From: an uncultured Clostridia bacterium
GTDB lineage: Bacteria > Bacillota > Clostridia > Christensenellales > UBA3700
Reading direction: 5' to 3'
NCBI GenBank assembly: GCA_944380395.1
Contig: CALWHM010000001.1
Location: 102,090 to 166,089 of the forward strand
Length of the DNA stretch: 64,000 nucleotides
Each line of letters starts with the position of its first letter. The stretch's first letter is position 1. Of this stretch, positions 42,868 to 55,580 are shown in pieces. A model generated the notes under the pieces. It was not told the origin of the DNA, did no database searches, and was given only the letters and a program-made list of their open reading frames with translations. Made by a program: the position numbers and the translations under genes.

Positions 42868-44055
42868 TTATTTGTTAAAATAGCAGCTATATGCCTGTGC
42901 GGTGAGCGGATACATATCTCCGCCCTTTCTCAATACGTTGTCATACGAAGCTTTTAGGCAGGCGCGAAAGCCCTCTTCAAAGTTATTGAGCATTATGCGG
43001 CGCAGTTCTTCCACGCCGAGATAATCGCGCCCTTCTTCAAGCACGTCCGCGCTGAATATCAGCTTTTCCATTACGGTCATATCCGCTTTGCCCGTGCAAT
43101 GAAAGCGGATACCGCCCAATATCTCCTTATCTTTTATGCCGAATACCTGCTCTGCCAGCACCGCTCCCACAAATTGATGCTCTACGGGCTTGCCTACGGC
43201 GTCCGCGGGAATGAGCGCTTCGTCATATAAGACGGGTTCGGGCACGCGCTGCCTGTCCTCTTCGTCGGCGCCTTCGGGAAGCGGACGAAGGGCGCGCTCT
43301 CTGTCAAAGCGCGAACTGCCCTTTCCGCAGTCGTGTAGAAGCCCTGCAAGGAACACCTTGTCATTGTCCAGACCAAGGCGCAGTTTGATGTTCAGCATTA
43401 CGGCATATTCGCACGTGCGCTTGCAATGCTCAAATCTTGCGGGTTTGACCATGCGGGCAAGTCTTTTAAGATATTGTGAAAATGTGGTATATAAGCCGTT
43501 TTCTTTGATATATTCGACAACTTTTTCGTTCAGACCGCCGTAAACGCCCAGCTCCGCACGATAGCGCGCCATTGTGGATGATACGCCTTTGGGAAAGTAA
43601 TCCATAACGGATATATCGGCGCCTCTGCCTCTCCAAAAAGCCAGCGCCTTGTCAAACTCTTCATCTCTTCCCGCCCTGCGGCACACCAATATGGGGCACA
43701 TTTTGATTATCTTTTCCGGTTCGTGCCATTTATTCAAATCTATAAGGCTGTCACCGCCGATGAGATAGTGCGCGCCTTTGTACTTTTCCAAAATGCGAGG
43801 AAGCACTTCGGATGTGAAATTTACGCCGCCCGTGTGTATTTCATACTCGTCTATGATAAAATCCTCTTCACCCTGCGCTGCCAGGCGAAGCATTTCCAGC
43901 CTGTGGGCGGCGCCGACGCCGCAGCTTTTGTGCGGAGGCACTCCGGAAGGCAGCAAAACGACTTTGTCATACCCGCAGTCAAGGGCATGGCGCGCAATGG
44001 CGATATGTTCGGAATGGGGCGGATTGAATGTGCCGCCGAAGATAACGTATTTCAC
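42868..44055 (-). CDS. nadD: NadD-YqeK fusion: NaMN adenylyltransferase plus HD hydrolase
   Basis: Residues 1-195 are NadD: GGTFNPPHSEH (the HxGH-type nucleotidyl transfer site), LLPSGVPPHK and SSTMAR. Residues from about 205 to 395 are a YqeK-type HD phosphohydrolase with HCKRTCEYAV, LLHDCGKG and the later RFHCTGKADMTVMEKLIFSADVLEEGR. YqeK enzymes cleave Ap4A. In Bacillus nadD and yqeK are neighbours; here they are one frame. Between the HD pair and the next helix is an extra charged insertion (about 280-320). GTG start at 44055, leaderless-type promoter just upstream. Confidence 0.92.
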   Translation of the reverse strand: MKYVIFGGTFNPPHSEHIAIARHALDCGYDKVVLLPSGVPPHKSCGVGAAHRLEMLRLAAQGEEDFIIDEYEIHTGGVNFTSEVLPRILEKYKGAHYLIGGDSLIDLNKWHEPEKIIKMCPILVCRRAGRDEEFDKALAFWRGRGADISVMDYFPKGVSSTMARYRAELGVYGGLNEKVVEYIKENGLYTTFSQYLKRLARMVKPARFEHCKRTCEYAVMLNIKLRLGLDNDKVFLAGLLHDCGKGSSRFDRERALRPLPEGADEEDRQRVPEPVLYDEALIPADAVGKPVEHQFVGAVLAEQVFGIKDKEILGGIRFHCTGKADMTVMEKLIFSADVLEEGRDYLGVEELRRIMLNNFEEGFRACLKASYDNVLRKGGDMYPLTAQAYSCYFNK

Positions 44056-44061
44056 GGGAAT

Positions 44062-44090
44062 ATTATAGCACAATGCCCGCACACGCGCAA
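44062..44090 (-). promoter_or_regulatory. Promoter of nadD, leaderless arrangement with GTG
   Basis: Minus strand: -35 TTGCGC (44090-44085), 17-bp spacer, -10 TATAAT (44067-44062), six bases (ATTCCC) to GTG 44055. An upstream in-frame ATG lies within the spacer, so it cannot be used from this promoter. Confidence 0.8.
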
Positions 44091-44126
44091 AGGAATAACG
44101 CGCAAAAATGCGGCAATAATAGCGTT

Positions 44127-44972
44127 ATGGGTAAATTTGCGGATTTTATACTTATTCAGTTTATGGTGTTTTTGGCGGTATTCACGGGGTGTGCGCTGGC
44201 TAAGCTTGCTCTGCCCGTGTGTATCGTTGCGGGAATTTTGAGCGCTATTGCCGCGGGTATGCCGTGGATAGCCGTTTCAAAGCGCGATAAAAAAGAGGGC
44301 TTTATATCTTATTCCAAATGGTGTTTTTTGTGTAAGGCAGACGGTGACGAACATCTGAAAAGCGTCGCCGTGAAAGTTTTAAGCATTACTAGGGCGGCTC
44401 ACGAAAAAGACGGAATAATATTTGCGGACGAATATGCGGTGGCGGCGTTTGCGCGATTCGCGCCGCTTTCATTAGACGCGGCGGCAGCCGTGTTCCGCAA
44501 GTGCAAGGCTTTGGGAGTGGACAAGATACATATTCTTTCACCAAACAAAGAGCCGAAGGCGTTGGCTTTGGGCGGAAAAATGCGCTTGACGGTAAAGATG
44601 CTTTCTTTCAGAAAATTTTACCGCATAGCCTGCGACGCGGGGGTAGTCCCGTCAAAGAGCAAGTCGGGCGGTCATAGGCTTGCGGCATTCAAAACCGCCC
44701 TCCCCCTTGCGTTTACGCGCGGCGCGGCTGTCCGCTTCTGCCTTGCCGCCGCCGTGCTTGCCCTGCTTTCCTATTTGACTCCGATGCAAAATTATTATCT
44801 GATAGTTTCTTCCGTCGCCCTGCTGCTGTCTTTTATAAGTTTGGCGCTCTCATTTAAGGGCTATACGGAGGACGAAGGTCCGCTTTCACCGCCTCCGCCG
44901 CCGCTTATATCTCCGAAAAAAAATAATAAGCTACGTCAAGATTTTAACTCAAAATATAACAAAAAATTATAA
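44127..44972 (+). CDS. Four-helix membrane protein, family not recognised
   Basis: 281 residues from the ATG at 44127. Two hydrophobic helices at about 5-27 and 29-50, a soluble middle of about 140 residues (FADEYAVAAFARFAPLSLDAAA ... GVDKIHILSP ... LSFRKFYRIACDAG), two further helices at about 205-250, then a proline-rich, basic tail. The middle could be a degenerate nuclease-like or regulatory domain; I cannot name it. No Shine-Dalgarno; an AATAAT six bases before the ATG may be a -10 but no -35 fits. Divergent from nadD. Confidence 0.65.
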   Translation: MGKFADFILIQFMVFLAVFTGCALAKLALPVCIVAGILSAIAAGMPWIAVSKRDKKEGFISYSKWCFLCKADGDEHLKSVAVKVLSITRAAHEKDGIIFADEYAVAAFARFAPLSLDAAAAVFRKCKALGVDKIHILSPNKEPKALALGGKMRLTVKMLSFRKFYRIACDAGVVPSKSKSGGHRLAAFKTALPLAFTRGAAVRFCLAAAVLALLSYLTPMQNYYLIVSSVALLLSFISLALSFKGYTEDEGPLSPPPPPLISPKKNNKLRQDFNSKYNKKL

Positions 44973-45046
44973 TATATGCCGTTTCGGCATAACTTGGCAA
45001 AGGCGAATTTATTGCGGAAAAGTTCTAAAATGCGGGTTATATGTGT

Positions 45047-45074
45047 TTAACGCCCTCTTGGCGGAGGGCGTTAA
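45047..45074. terminator. Terminator-like hairpin after yhbY
   Basis: Perfect 11-bp stem TTAACGCCCTC / GAGGGCGTTAA with a six-base loop, 23 bp beyond the yhbY stop and about 75 bp beyond the convergent membrane-protein gene. The T tract is missing on both strands, so it may act with a factor or as an RNA-end stabiliser. Confidence 0.5.
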
Positions 45075-45096
45075 TAAATTACTTATAAAAGTTAGG

Positions 45097-45396
45097 CTAG
45101 ATTTGAATGTGTTTTACGCCCTCGCGTTTGGAGGGACGGTAGAGCACTATCTTATAGCCGACAGCCTGCACGGGGGCGGCGTTCAGTATCTCCGCAAGTT
45201 CGTCTATCACTTGGCGGGGCTGAACGTCCACGGTGCGCAAAACGGTTATTTTTACGAGTTCGCGGCTGTCAAGCTGATCTTCTATCATATCCAAAAAGGC
45301 GTCCGTGATACCGTTCTTTCCCAATTGCGCGGTGGGTTGCAATTTCATAGCGATGCCTCTCAATCTGGCACGCTGAGCAGATGTTATTTCCAGCAT
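45097..45396 (-). CDS. yhbY: YhbY/CRM-domain ribosome assembly protein
   Basis: 99-residue CRS1-YhbY (CRM) RNA-binding protein linked to 50S assembly. LRGIAMKLQPTAQLGKNGIT contains the family GKNG loop. Last gene of nth-nfnA-nfnB-obg-yhbY, four bases after obg, another 50S assembly factor. Its 3' end is partly echoed in the intergenic hairpin at 45041-45070. Confidence 0.95.
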   Translation of the reverse strand: MLEITSAQRARLRGIAMKLQPTAQLGKNGITDAFLDMIEDQLDSRELVKITVLRTVDVQPRQVIDELAEILNAAPVQAVGYKIVLYRPSKREGVKHIQI

Positions 45397-45399
45397 AAT

Positions 45400-48038
<2,639 letters not shown>

Positions 48039-48039
48039 A

Positions 48040-48858
48040 TCAATACCTCATCATACGGCAGTCGTTGCCGCGCTTTTTATAAAAGTCCACCCTCTGCATA
48101 GCTTCCTTAAAGTCCACCTTGTGCCCGTCGAACTCGGGACCGTCCACGCAAGCGTACTTGGTCTCTCCGCCCACGGTGATACGGCAGCAGCCGCACATAC
48201 CCGTGCCGTCCAACATAAGGGAGTTCATACTGACGACGGTGGGAATATCATACTTTGCGGTGACGTCGCATACGTTTTTCATCATTATCATAGGACCTAC
48301 GACGAACACGCAGTCTATTTTTTCACCGCTTTGGATCAAAAGTTCCAGCTGAGTGGTCACAAAGCCTTTCAAGCCCTCCGAACCGTCGTCCGTGGTGATG
48401 TAAAGGTTTTTGGCGAATTTTTTGAAGTCCTCTTTCGCAAAGAGCAGTTGAGAAGTTTTTGCGCCGATGATTATGTCGCACGGCTTGCCCTCACTCATAC
48501 GCTTTTTTGCCTGCGGGTATATGACCGCGCAGCCTATGCCGCCGCCGACCAGCACCACGTTTTCGTACTCGTCGAGTTCCGTGGGGTTGCCCAAAGGTCC
48601 CACCAGATCGTGAATGTATTCGCCCGCCTTTAATGCGGCAATCTCTGCTGTGGTATCCCCGACCACTTGGACGAGCAAGGTTATTGTGCCCTTTTCCCTG
48701 TCGTAATCACAGATGGTGAAAGGCACTCTTTCCCCTTCGGCGTCCGCCCTAAGAATGATAAATTGACCGGGAAGGCAATGCTTTGCCACGTCGGGCGTCT
48801 CCACTTCCAGCCTGACCACGCGGGGCGCGGTTTCAACGATGCTTAAAACTTTGTTCAT
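48040..48858 (-). CDS. nfnA: NfnA-type subunit (PyrK-like, FAD and [2Fe-2S])
   Basis: Ferredoxin-NADP reductase-like protein of 272 residues: FAD domain with a VPFTICDYD block, NAD domain with VGGGIGCAVIYP, and the C-terminal [2Fe-2S] cluster in MLDGTGMCGCCRITVGGETKYACVDGPEF. It matches the sulfide dehydrogenase/NfnA family and sits just before nfnB. The pair balances NADH, NADPH and ferredoxin in anaerobes. It overlaps nth by 4 bp. Confidence 0.93.
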   Translation of the reverse strand: MNKVLSIVETAPRVVRLEVETPDVAKHCLPGQFIILRADAEGERVPFTICDYDREKGTITLLVQVVGDTTAEIAALKAGEYIHDLVGPLGNPTELDEYENVVLVGGGIGCAVIYPQAKKRMSEGKPCDIIIGAKTSQLLFAKEDFKKFAKNLYITTDDGSEGLKGFVTTQLELLIQSGEKIDCVFVVGPMIMMKNVCDVTAKYDIPTVVSMNSLMLDGTGMCGCCRITVGGETKYACVDGPEFDGHKVDFKEAMQRVDFYKKRGNDCRMMRY

Positions 48859-49496
48859 AGTCCACCTTCATTGAAGAATTTGCAATATTGCGTTATAGGG
48901 CACTGCGTGCAATCGGGCTTGCGCGCGGTGCATACGTATCTGCCGTGATGTATGAGCAGATGGTGCGCTTGAGATATCCTCTCATTCGGTATTATCCGAA
49001 CAAGCCGCTTTTCCACCTGTTCGGGCTTGTCCGAGTTTGCCAGCCCTATCCTGTTGGCAAGGCGCAGTACGTGCGTGTCCACGGGCATAGCCTGCTTTCC
49101 GAACGCCACGGCGCTGACGACGTTAGCCGTCTTTCTGCCCACGCCCGCCAAAGTGAGAAGGCTGTCAAAGTCTTCCGGCACTTTGCCGCCGAACCTTTCG
49201 ACTATGTCGCGCGCGCAGGAGATGATGTGCGCCGCCTTACTGCGGTAAAAGCCGCAGGAGAAGATGAGCTTTTCCAGCTCCTCCTGCTTTATATCGGCGA
49301 AGTCCTGAGGCGTGTTGTACTTTGCGAACAAGTCCTTTGTAACTTCGTTCACGCGCTTGTCCGTGCATTGAGCAGACAAGATGACCGCCACCAAAAGCTC
49401 AAACGTGGAGTTGAAGTTAAGCTCGCATTCCGCATTCGGGTGCGCAAGCGCAAGCTTGTCCAGCATATCTTCTATCTGCTCTTTGGTAAAGTCCAT
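48855..49496 (-). CDS. nth: Endonuclease III, base-excision repair glycosylase
   Basis: HhH-GPD DNA glycosylase/AP lyase for oxidised pyrimidines. LAGVGRKTANVV is the helix-hairpin-helix with the catalytic lysine, PVDTHVLR carries the catalytic aspartate, and C-x6-C-x2-C-x5-C at the C terminus binds [4Fe-4S]. Length 213. First gene of nth-nfnA-nfnB-obg-yhbY. The AT-rich upstream has several TATAAT-like boxes but no clear -35, and no Shine-Dalgarno at a normal distance. Confidence 0.95.
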   Translation of the reverse strand: MDFTKEQIEDMLDKLALAHPNAECELNFNSTFELLVAVILSAQCTDKRVNEVTKDLFAKYNTPQDFADIKQEELEKLIFSCGFYRSKAAHIISCARDIVERFGGKVPEDFDSLLTLAGVGRKTANVVSAVAFGKQAMPVDTHVLRLANRIGLANSDKPEQVEKRLVRIIPNERISQAHHLLIHHGRYVCTARKPDCTQCPITQYCKFFNEGGL

Positions 49497-49596
49497 ATAT
49501 TATATATATTACCTATATTATATACCCGCGCGCGGCTGCCTGCGCAGCGCGGCTTTTGAGCAAGCCGCGTACGTATAGCCTTCTCCGCTTTGACGG

Positions 49597-50871
49597 TTAC
49601 TTGCGGGTAACGTACTCGTCGCGTTCCGCGCCCACGGAGATTATGGATATCTCGCAGTCCACGAGTTTTTCCAGATAATCCACGTACTTGCGCGCCGCGG
49701 CGGGCAGATCGCTCATTTTGCGGCAGGAGCCGATGTCGCACTTCCAGCCGTCCACATATTCGTATACGGGTTTGGCTTCATCCAGCCTGACTCCGCGGGG
49801 GAACTGCGTGACGCGCTCTCCGTTGATGTCGTAAGCCACACATACGGGGATTTTTTCCATATAAGAGAGCACGTCCATTTTGGTGAGCGCCAAGGTGTCC
49901 GCGCCCTGGGCGAACACGCCGTAACGCGAAGCAACCGCGTCGAAGGGTCCCACCCTTCTGGGTCTGCCCGTAGCCGCGCCGTACTCTCCGCCCGCCGCGC
50001 GAAGCTCTTCCGCTTCCTTGCCGAACCACTCCACGGTGAAGGGTCCTTCTCCCACGCAGGAAGAATACGCCTTCATTATGCCTATCACCCTGTCCAGCTT
50101 GCGGTTGGGTATGCCCGCGCCGATGGGCGCGTATGCCGCTATCGTGTTGGAAGAAGAGGTGTAAGGATTTATGCCGAAGTCGATGTCGCGCAGAGCGCCA
50201 AGCTGAGCTTCGAACATTACGTTCTTGCCCGCGTCTATCGCCTTTTCAAGAAATTCGGACACGTTGGTCACGTGAGGTTTGAGCCTTTCGCCGTAAGTGC
50301 CCAGATATTCCAGCATTTCCTCCATAGTGATGGGATCGGAGCCGTAAGCCTTGTTTATAAACAGATTTTTGTAATCTATAATGCCCTCAAGGCGCTTTTT
50401 GAGCTGTTCGGGATAGAACAGATCGCCCATCATTATCACCTTTTTCAGGTACTTATCGCCGTAAACGGGCGCTATGCCGCGGCGGGTGGAGCCGTACTTG
50501 GCGTCCCCGAGCCTGTCTTCTTCCAAGCAGTCCTGGCGCACATGGTAAGGCATGCAGATGACAGCCCTTTCGCTTATTTTCAGCTGATCGGGTCCGACTT
50601 GCACCCCTGCCGCTGCCAGCTTGTCCAGCTCACCGCACAGGTGCTTTATGTCTATGACCATGCCGTTGCCCATAACGTTGGTGACTTCCGGGCGCAGGAT
50701 ACCGGAGGGTATCAGGTTCAGAATAAACTTGCCGCGCTCATTGATGACGGTGTGACCCGCGTTGTTGCCGCCCTGATAACGGCACACCACGTCGTAGTCG
50801 CGGGAGATGAGATCGACCATTCTGCCTTTGCCTTCATCGCCCCAGTTGATTCCCACTATTGCTGTTAACAT
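49597..50871 (-). CDS. purA: Adenylosuccinate synthetase
   Basis: GTP-dependent ligation of IMP and aspartate, first step to AMP. P-loop-like GINWGDEGKGRMVDL (usually GxQWGDEGKGK), GGNNAGHTV, and GVCKAYSSCVGEGPF-like region (MKAYSSCVGEGPFTVE). The ATG at 50871 is behind AGGAGAAGG; a longer frame would start inside the guaA spacer. Length 424. It follows guaA with a 31-bp gap, so the two IMP branches are co-transcribed. Confidence 0.96.
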   Translation of the reverse strand: MLTAIVGINWGDEGKGRMVDLISRDYDVVCRYQGGNNAGHTVINERGKFILNLIPSGILRPEVTNVMGNGMVIDIKHLCGELDKLAAAGVQVGPDQLKISERAVICMPYHVRQDCLEEDRLGDAKYGSTRRGIAPVYGDKYLKKVIMMGDLFYPEQLKKRLEGIIDYKNLFINKAYGSDPITMEEMLEYLGTYGERLKPHVTNVSEFLEKAIDAGKNVMFEAQLGALRDIDFGINPYTSSSNTIAAYAPIGAGIPNRKLDRVIGIMKAYSSCVGEGPFTVEWFGKEAEELRAAGGEYGAATGRPRRVGPFDAVASRYGVFAQGADTLALTKMDVLSYMEKIPVCVAYDINGERVTQFPRGVRLDEAKPVYEYVDGWKCDIGSCRKMSDLPAAARKYVDYLEKLVDCEISIISVGAERDEYVTRK

Positions 50872-50902
50872 ATTCCTTCTCCTTTGAGAAAATTTACTCT
50901 TA

Positions 50903-52438
50903 TTATTCCCATTCAATGGTTGCCGGGGGTTTGGACGTGATGTCATACACCACCCTGTTTACATGCTTGACTTCATTGACGATACGCTCGGAAATGCGGC
51001 TCAACACGTCGAACGGTATGCGCGCCCAATCCGCCGTCATTCCGTCCACGGACGTGACCGCGCGCAGAACGACCGTATAATCATACGTCCTGCTGTCACC
51101 CATAACGCCCACGCTGCGCATATTGGTGAGCACGGCAAAGTACTGCCATATCTCCGTATCCAAATTATTCAAAGCTATCTCTTCACGCAAGATATAGTCC
51201 GCATCGCGCAATATTTTGAGTTTGCGCTCCGTGATGTTGCCTATCACCCTTATGGCAAGACCGGGACCGGGGAACGGCTGGCGCATCACTATGTTTCTGG
51301 GCAAGCCCAGCTCAAAGCCCACCTTGCGCACCTCATCCTTGAACAGGTCGCGCAGCGGCTCCACAAGGCTCTTGAATTTGATGACGCTGGGCAGTCCGCC
51401 CACGTTGTGATGGCTCTTTATGGTGGCGGAATTGCCCAAGCCCGATTCTATCACGTCGGGATATATGGTGCCTTGAACAAGGAAGTCCACCTCACCTATC
51501 TTATTCGCCTCTTCTTCAAACACGCGGATAAATTCCGCGCCGATGAGTTTGCGCTTTTTCTCCGGCTCTTTCACCCCGGAGAGTATCTTTAAGAAGCGCT
51601 TGGAAGCGTCCGCCAAAATGACGTTCATACCGCGCTCTTCCTTGAACACGCGCATAACTTCGTCCGCCTCGTACTTGCGCAGCAGACCGTGGTCGACGAA
51701 TATGCAGGTGAGGTTATCGCCCACCGCGCGGTGAATGAGCGTTGCCGCCACGGCGCTGTCCACGCCGCCGCTGAACGCGCAAAGCACTTTTTTATCGCCT
51801 ATAAGCGCTTTAAGCTCCGCCACCTTTGTGGTGACAAAGTTGTCCATAGTCCAATCGCCGTGCACGCCCGCCACATTGTACAAGAAGTTGCGCAGCATAT
51901 CAATGCCCTGCTCGCTGTGCACCACTTCGGGGTGGTATTGCACGCCGTATATGCGCTTTTCCTCATTGCCGTATGCGGCGATCTTGCAGGTGTCCGTTCC
52001 CGCGAGCACTTTGAAGCCCTCGGGGAGTTTTTCCACCCTGTCCGTGTGGCTCATCCAGCATACGCCCTTTTCTTTCAGCCCTTTGTAAATGGGGGAAGAA
52101 GTGTCGTATGAAGCTATCTGACGCCCGTACTCACGCTTGTTTGCGTGGACTACTTCTCCGCCCATCATATAGGCGATGAGCTGCGCGCCGTAGCATATGC
52201 CCAGCACGGGAATGCCCGCTTCCAAAATGGCTTTGTCTACCTTGGGCGCGCCGTCCTCATACACGCTGGAAGGTCCGCCCGTGAAAATTATGCCCTTGGG
52301 ACGCTTGGCGAGGATCTCCTCTGCCGGCTTGGTGCAGGGATACATTTCGCAATACACGTTCTGCTCCCTCACCCTGCGGGCGATCAGCTGATTATACTGA
52401 CCGCCGAAGTCGAGTACTACCACTAACTCATGATTCAT
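50903..52438 (-). CDS. guaA: GMP synthase (glutamine-hydrolysing)
   Basis: XMP to GMP. N-terminal class I amidotransferase ([12 protein letters not shown], nucleophile in [19 protein letters not shown]), ATP-pyrophosphatase with [10 protein letters not shown], and the C-terminal dimerisation domain ending in PPATIEWE. Length 511 is normal. It overlaps the P-type ATPase by 4 bp and is probably translated from the same message. Confidence 0.97.
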   Translation of the reverse strand: MNHELVVVLDFGGQYNQLIARRVREQNVYCEMYPCTKPAEEILAKRPKGIIFTGGPSSVYEDGAPKVDKAILEAGIPVLGICYGAQLIAYMMGGEVVHANKREYGRQIASYDTSSPIYKGLKEKGVCWMSHTDRVEKLPEGFKVLAGTDTCKIAAYGNEEKRIYGVQYHPEVVHSEQGIDMLRNFLYNVAGVHGDWTMDNFVTTKVAELKALIGDKKVLCAFSGGVDSAVAATLIHRAVGDNLTCIFVDHGLLRKYEADEVMRVFKEERGMNVILADASKRFLKILSGVKEPEKKRKLIGAEFIRVFEEEANKIGEVDFLVQGTIYPDVIESGLGNSATIKSHHNVGGLPSVIKFKSLVEPLRDLFKDEVRKVGFELGLPRNIVMRQPFPGPGLAIRVIGNITERKLKILRDADYILREEIALNNLDTEIWQYFAVLTNMRSVGVMGDSRTYDYTVVLRAVTSVDGMTADWARIPFDVLSRISERIVNEVKHVNRVVYDITSKPPATIEWE

Positions 52439-55404
52439 TTGTTCTTCTTTATACTCCCGATGAACTTATTTACAGTATTTTTTATCCAAGTGTACACATT
52501 GATAAAGAAGTTCTTTATCGTGCGGTACAGCTCGCGTATGGCGCCGACCTCCGCGCGCATAAACAGAATGCACGGGGGAACGCATACCATCATTATTATC
52601 AGATTTTTCAGCATATCCGACGTAAGCGACGTGATGGAGAAGAACTCACGCGTCCAATCCACGCTCACGGCAAAGCTGAGTATCACAATGGCAAAGCCGA
52701 TTATCAGCATTCGCAGTTTAGTGTACGGATAGCACGCCTGCAACAGCACTATCAGCGATGAAAGCGCGGTGATGAAGAACGCCATTGTGGCTATCTGCGC
52801 GGATACGTCCAGCCCTATATCCCTGTAAAGCACGCACGCTATCGTCACCATAAGCGTTATTGTCATACCCGCTGGCAGAGCCTTTGAAAAGACTTTGCTC
52901 AAGAAGTTGCCCTCCACCTTTCTTCCGTTGGGTTCGAGCGCAAGGAAGAAGGACGGGATACCCACGAACAGCGCGCTGATGAGCGTGAGCTGAATGGGTA
53001 CGAAGGGATAAGACATCTGCAAGATTATGCACATAAGCGTGAGCAATGTGCTGAATGTGGTCTTTACAAGGAAGAGCGAAGCCACCCTTTCTATATTGTT
53101 TATAACTCTTCTGCCTTCCAGCACCACGCTGGGCAAAGACGCGAAATCACTGTTCATAAGCACGAGCTGAGCCACGTTGCGCGCCGCTTCACTGCCCGAC
53201 GCCATGGCTATGGAGCAGTCCGCTTCTTTGAGCGCCATAACGTCGTTGACGCCGTCGCCCGTCATACCCACGGTGTGCCCCTTGGCTTTCAAGCCCTGCA
53301 CGAGTATCTTCTTCTGCTTGGGCGTCACCCTGCCGAAGATGGTGTACTTGTCGCAGGCGGCAAGCACGTCTTCTTCCGTTTTGAGCGTGGTGGCGTCAAT
53401 ATATCTTTCATACCCTTTCACGCCCGCGCGCTCCGCCACTTTGGATACGGTGATGGGGTTGTCCCCGGAGATTATCTTTATCTCCACGCCCTGTTCGGCG
53501 AAATATTGCAAAGTGGAATTGGCGCTTGCCCTTATCTTATCGGACAAAACTATCAGCGCGACGGGTTTTAATTTGTCCTCACGCACGCTTTCTTTGATGG
53601 GAAGCGGAGAATATACCAAAAGCAGTACGCGATAGCCCTGCTCGGTGTAATTTTCCACATCCTTTTGCACGAGAGAATATCTTTCTTTGAGCACAAATTC
53701 GGGAGCGCCGACTATAAACCTGCCCTTGTCGCCGAAGTCCGCGCCGCTCCATTTGCGGGCGGAGGAGAAAGGCACCGTTTCCGCCGCGTTCCAGACGTTT
53801 TCGCCCTTGAAGTAATCCGCGAACGCTTCAAACGTGGAGCCGCTCGCGCCCAGCGCCGATACCATTGAGGTCATTATGTCCGTTACGGCGCCGAATTTGT
53901 CCGTATATTGGTGAATGCGTTCCACCTGCATACTGCCTTCCGTGATGGTGCCCGTCTTGTCAAGGCAGAGCATATCCACGCGCGCCAGCGTTTCTATGGA
54001 ATAAAGATCCTGCACCAGCGTCTGCTTGCGCGCCAGCTTGATAACGCCCACCGCAAGGGCTATGGAAGTCATCATAACAAGCCCTTCCGGTATCATACCC
54101 ACAACGGATGCCACGGAATTGGTTATCACGGAGCTGACTTTTTCCGCCATATCGCCCGAAGTGATGTTGAACATATCCAAATAACCTATGCCCCTGTCCG
54201 CGCAGTTGGTGAGATACATAAGTATGCCCATAGGGAAAATCGCCACGGTGACTATCCTTATTATCCAATTTATAGAGCGCATAAGCTGGGATTTGGACTT
54301 TTTGTACTTTTTGGCTTCCGTGAGAATGGTGGAGGCAAAGTTGTCCTTGCCCACTTTTACCACTCTGGCGCGGCAAGTTCCCGCCTGCACGATACTGCCG
54401 GAGAGCAGTTCCGCCCCCGCCGTTTTGTGAATATCGTCCTGCTCGCCCGTGAGCATACTTTCGTTGACTTCACACTCTCCGCTGACCACGACGCTGTCTG
54501 AAGCTATCTGTTCGCCTGCGTGTATCTCTATAATATCGTCGATGACGATATCGGACATATCCACCTGTTTTTTCTCTCCGCCGCGTATAACGCTGACCTT
54601 GGGCACGTTGAGCAGGGACATTTTTTCCAAGACCAATTTGGAACGTATCTCCTGCACTATACCCACTACCATATTGCATATGACCAATATGATAAAGGTC
54701 ATATTCTTTATACTGCCGTATACCAAAATGAGCGCGGCAAGCAAAAAGTTCAAGCCGTTAAACAGGGTTATAACGTTGGAACGGAATATGTTCAGATAAG
54801 ATTTTGTGACGATGTTCGGCTGTTCGTTGTTCAAGCCGCGGTCCATACGCTCCTGCGCCTGTTCGTCCGTAAGTCCTTCGTCGGCAGCCGCCTCCACCCT
54901 TTCAAGCGGATAGTCGAACACCTTTACTTCCTTTTTCTTTCTGCCGAAGCGCCCCGCCTTTACCTTGACGGGCTGTTCCGACTGCGGCTTTTCGGGCTGC
55001 TCGGCTTGCGCGGGCGGCTCCTGCGCGGGCTGCTGCGTCTGTGCGGGTTGCGCCGGCTGCACAGCGGGCTGTTCCGACTGTGCGGTTTGCGCCGATTCCC
55101 CTCCTTTGCCTGAAGAGGCGGGCTTTCTTCCGCGCTTTTTGGCGGGCTTGTTTTCGGGCGCGGGCTGCTCGGAAGCAAGGGGCGCCTGCGTAACGCTCCC
55201 CTCCGAAGCGTCCGCGGCGGGTTCGGAAGCTATGTCCGCGGGTTTTTCTTCCCACGCCGCCCTCTTCCTGCTTTTGGCGGGTTTTTTCTCCGCGGGCTTT
55301 TCCTCCGCCGTGTTCACGGCAAGTTCTTCAAGCGGCAAAACAGCCGCGGTTTGCTCCGCGGTCTGCGCTTTTTTGCCCTGTTCGCCCTTATTTTTTACTG
55401 CCAT
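52435..55404 (-). CDS. P-type cation ATPase with disordered N-terminal extension
   Basis: P-type pump of 989 residues. LTGEQD actuator motif at 319-324, IPEGL at 438-442 in the ion path, phosphorylated D482 in DKTGT, and the [15 protein letters not shown] hinge. It is most like the CtpE-type subgroup from Gram-positives (Ca2+ or Mn2+ proposed), which lacks heavy-metal binding domains; the ion is not certain. The first 160 residues are Ala/Pro/Gln/Lys-rich, with QPAQ repeats and an AT-hook-like KKRGRKP at 89-95, and are not part of the family. It starts the transcript with guaA and purA; leaderless-type start. Confidence 0.9.
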   Translation of the reverse strand: MAVKNKGEQGKKAQTAEQTAAVLPLEELAVNTAEEKPAEKKPAKSRKRAAWEEKPADIASEPAADASEGSVTQAPLASEQPAPENKPAKKRGRKPASSGKGGESAQTAQSEQPAVQPAQPAQTQQPAQEPPAQAEQPEKPQSEQPVKVKAGRFGRKKKEVKVFDYPLERVEAAADEGLTDEQAQERMDRGLNNEQPNIVTKSYLNIFRSNVITLFNGLNFLLAALILVYGSIKNMTFIILVICNMVVGIVQEIRSKLVLEKMSLLNVPKVSVIRGGEKKQVDMSDIVIDDIIEIHAGEQIASDSVVVSGECEVNESMLTGEQDDIHKTAGAELLSGSIVQAGTCRARVVKVGKDNFASTILTEAKKYKKSKSQLMRSINWIIRIVTVAIFPMGILMYLTNCADRGIGYLDMFNITSGDMAEKVSSVITNSVASVVGMIPEGLVMMTSIALAVGVIKLARKQTLVQDLYSIETLARVDMLCLDKTGTITEGSMQVERIHQYTDKFGAVTDIMTSMVSALGASGSTFEAFADYFKGENVWNAAETVPFSSARKWSGADFGDKGRFIVGAPEFVLKERYSLVQKDVENYTEQGYRVLLLVYSPLPIKESVREDKLKPVALIVLSDKIRASANSTLQYFAEQGVEIKIISGDNPITVSKVAERAGVKGYERYIDATTLKTEEDVLAACDKYTIFGRVTPKQKKILVQGLKAKGHTVGMTGDGVNDVMALKEADCSIAMASGSEAARNVAQLVLMNSDFASLPSVVLEGRRVINNIERVASLFLVKTTFSTLLTLMCIILQMSYPFVPIQLTLISALFVGIPSFFLALEPNGRKVEGNFLSKVFSKALPAGMTITLMVTIACVLYRDIGLDVSAQIATMAFFITALSSLIVLLQACYPYTKLRMLIIGFAIVILSFAVSVDWTREFFSITSLTSDMLKNLIIMMVCVPPCILFMRAEVGAIRELYRTIKNFFINVYTWIKNTVNKFIGSIKKNK

Positions 55405-55410
55405 ATTAAG

Positions 55411-55440
55411 ATAATAACATTATTCCCGCAAATAAGTCAA
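55411..55440 (-). promoter_or_regulatory. Promoter of P-type ATPase operon, leaderless arrangement
   Basis: Minus strand: -35 TTGACT (55440-55435), 18-bp spacer, -10 TATTAT (55416-55411), six bases (CTTAAT) to ATG 55404. No Shine-Dalgarno. Confidence 0.7.
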
Positions 55441-55496
55441 TATATTATTATATATGCGTGCGCGAAAATTTATTACTTATCCGTATTCATACATAC

Positions 55497-55523
55497 AAAA
55501 GGCGGGGGAAGCTCCCCGCCCTT
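55497..55523 (-). terminator. Terminator after thiI
   Basis: Stem GGCGGGG / CCCCGCC with a short GAAGCT-type loop; on the minus strand it is followed by TTTTG. It ends the pheT-thiI operon, about 58 bp beyond the thiI stop. Confidence 0.8.
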
Positions 55524-55580
55524 GTCTGCCATTTTGCGTAACGCAGTCAACCTGTCTTTCTCTCGCTTTGCGCCGCGGCG

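Noticed and set aside
44056..44082. Longer NadD start at an ATG at 44082
   Set aside because: That ATG falls in the spacer of the TTGCGC-N17-TATAAT promoter; the GTG at 44055 matches where NadD proteins begin.
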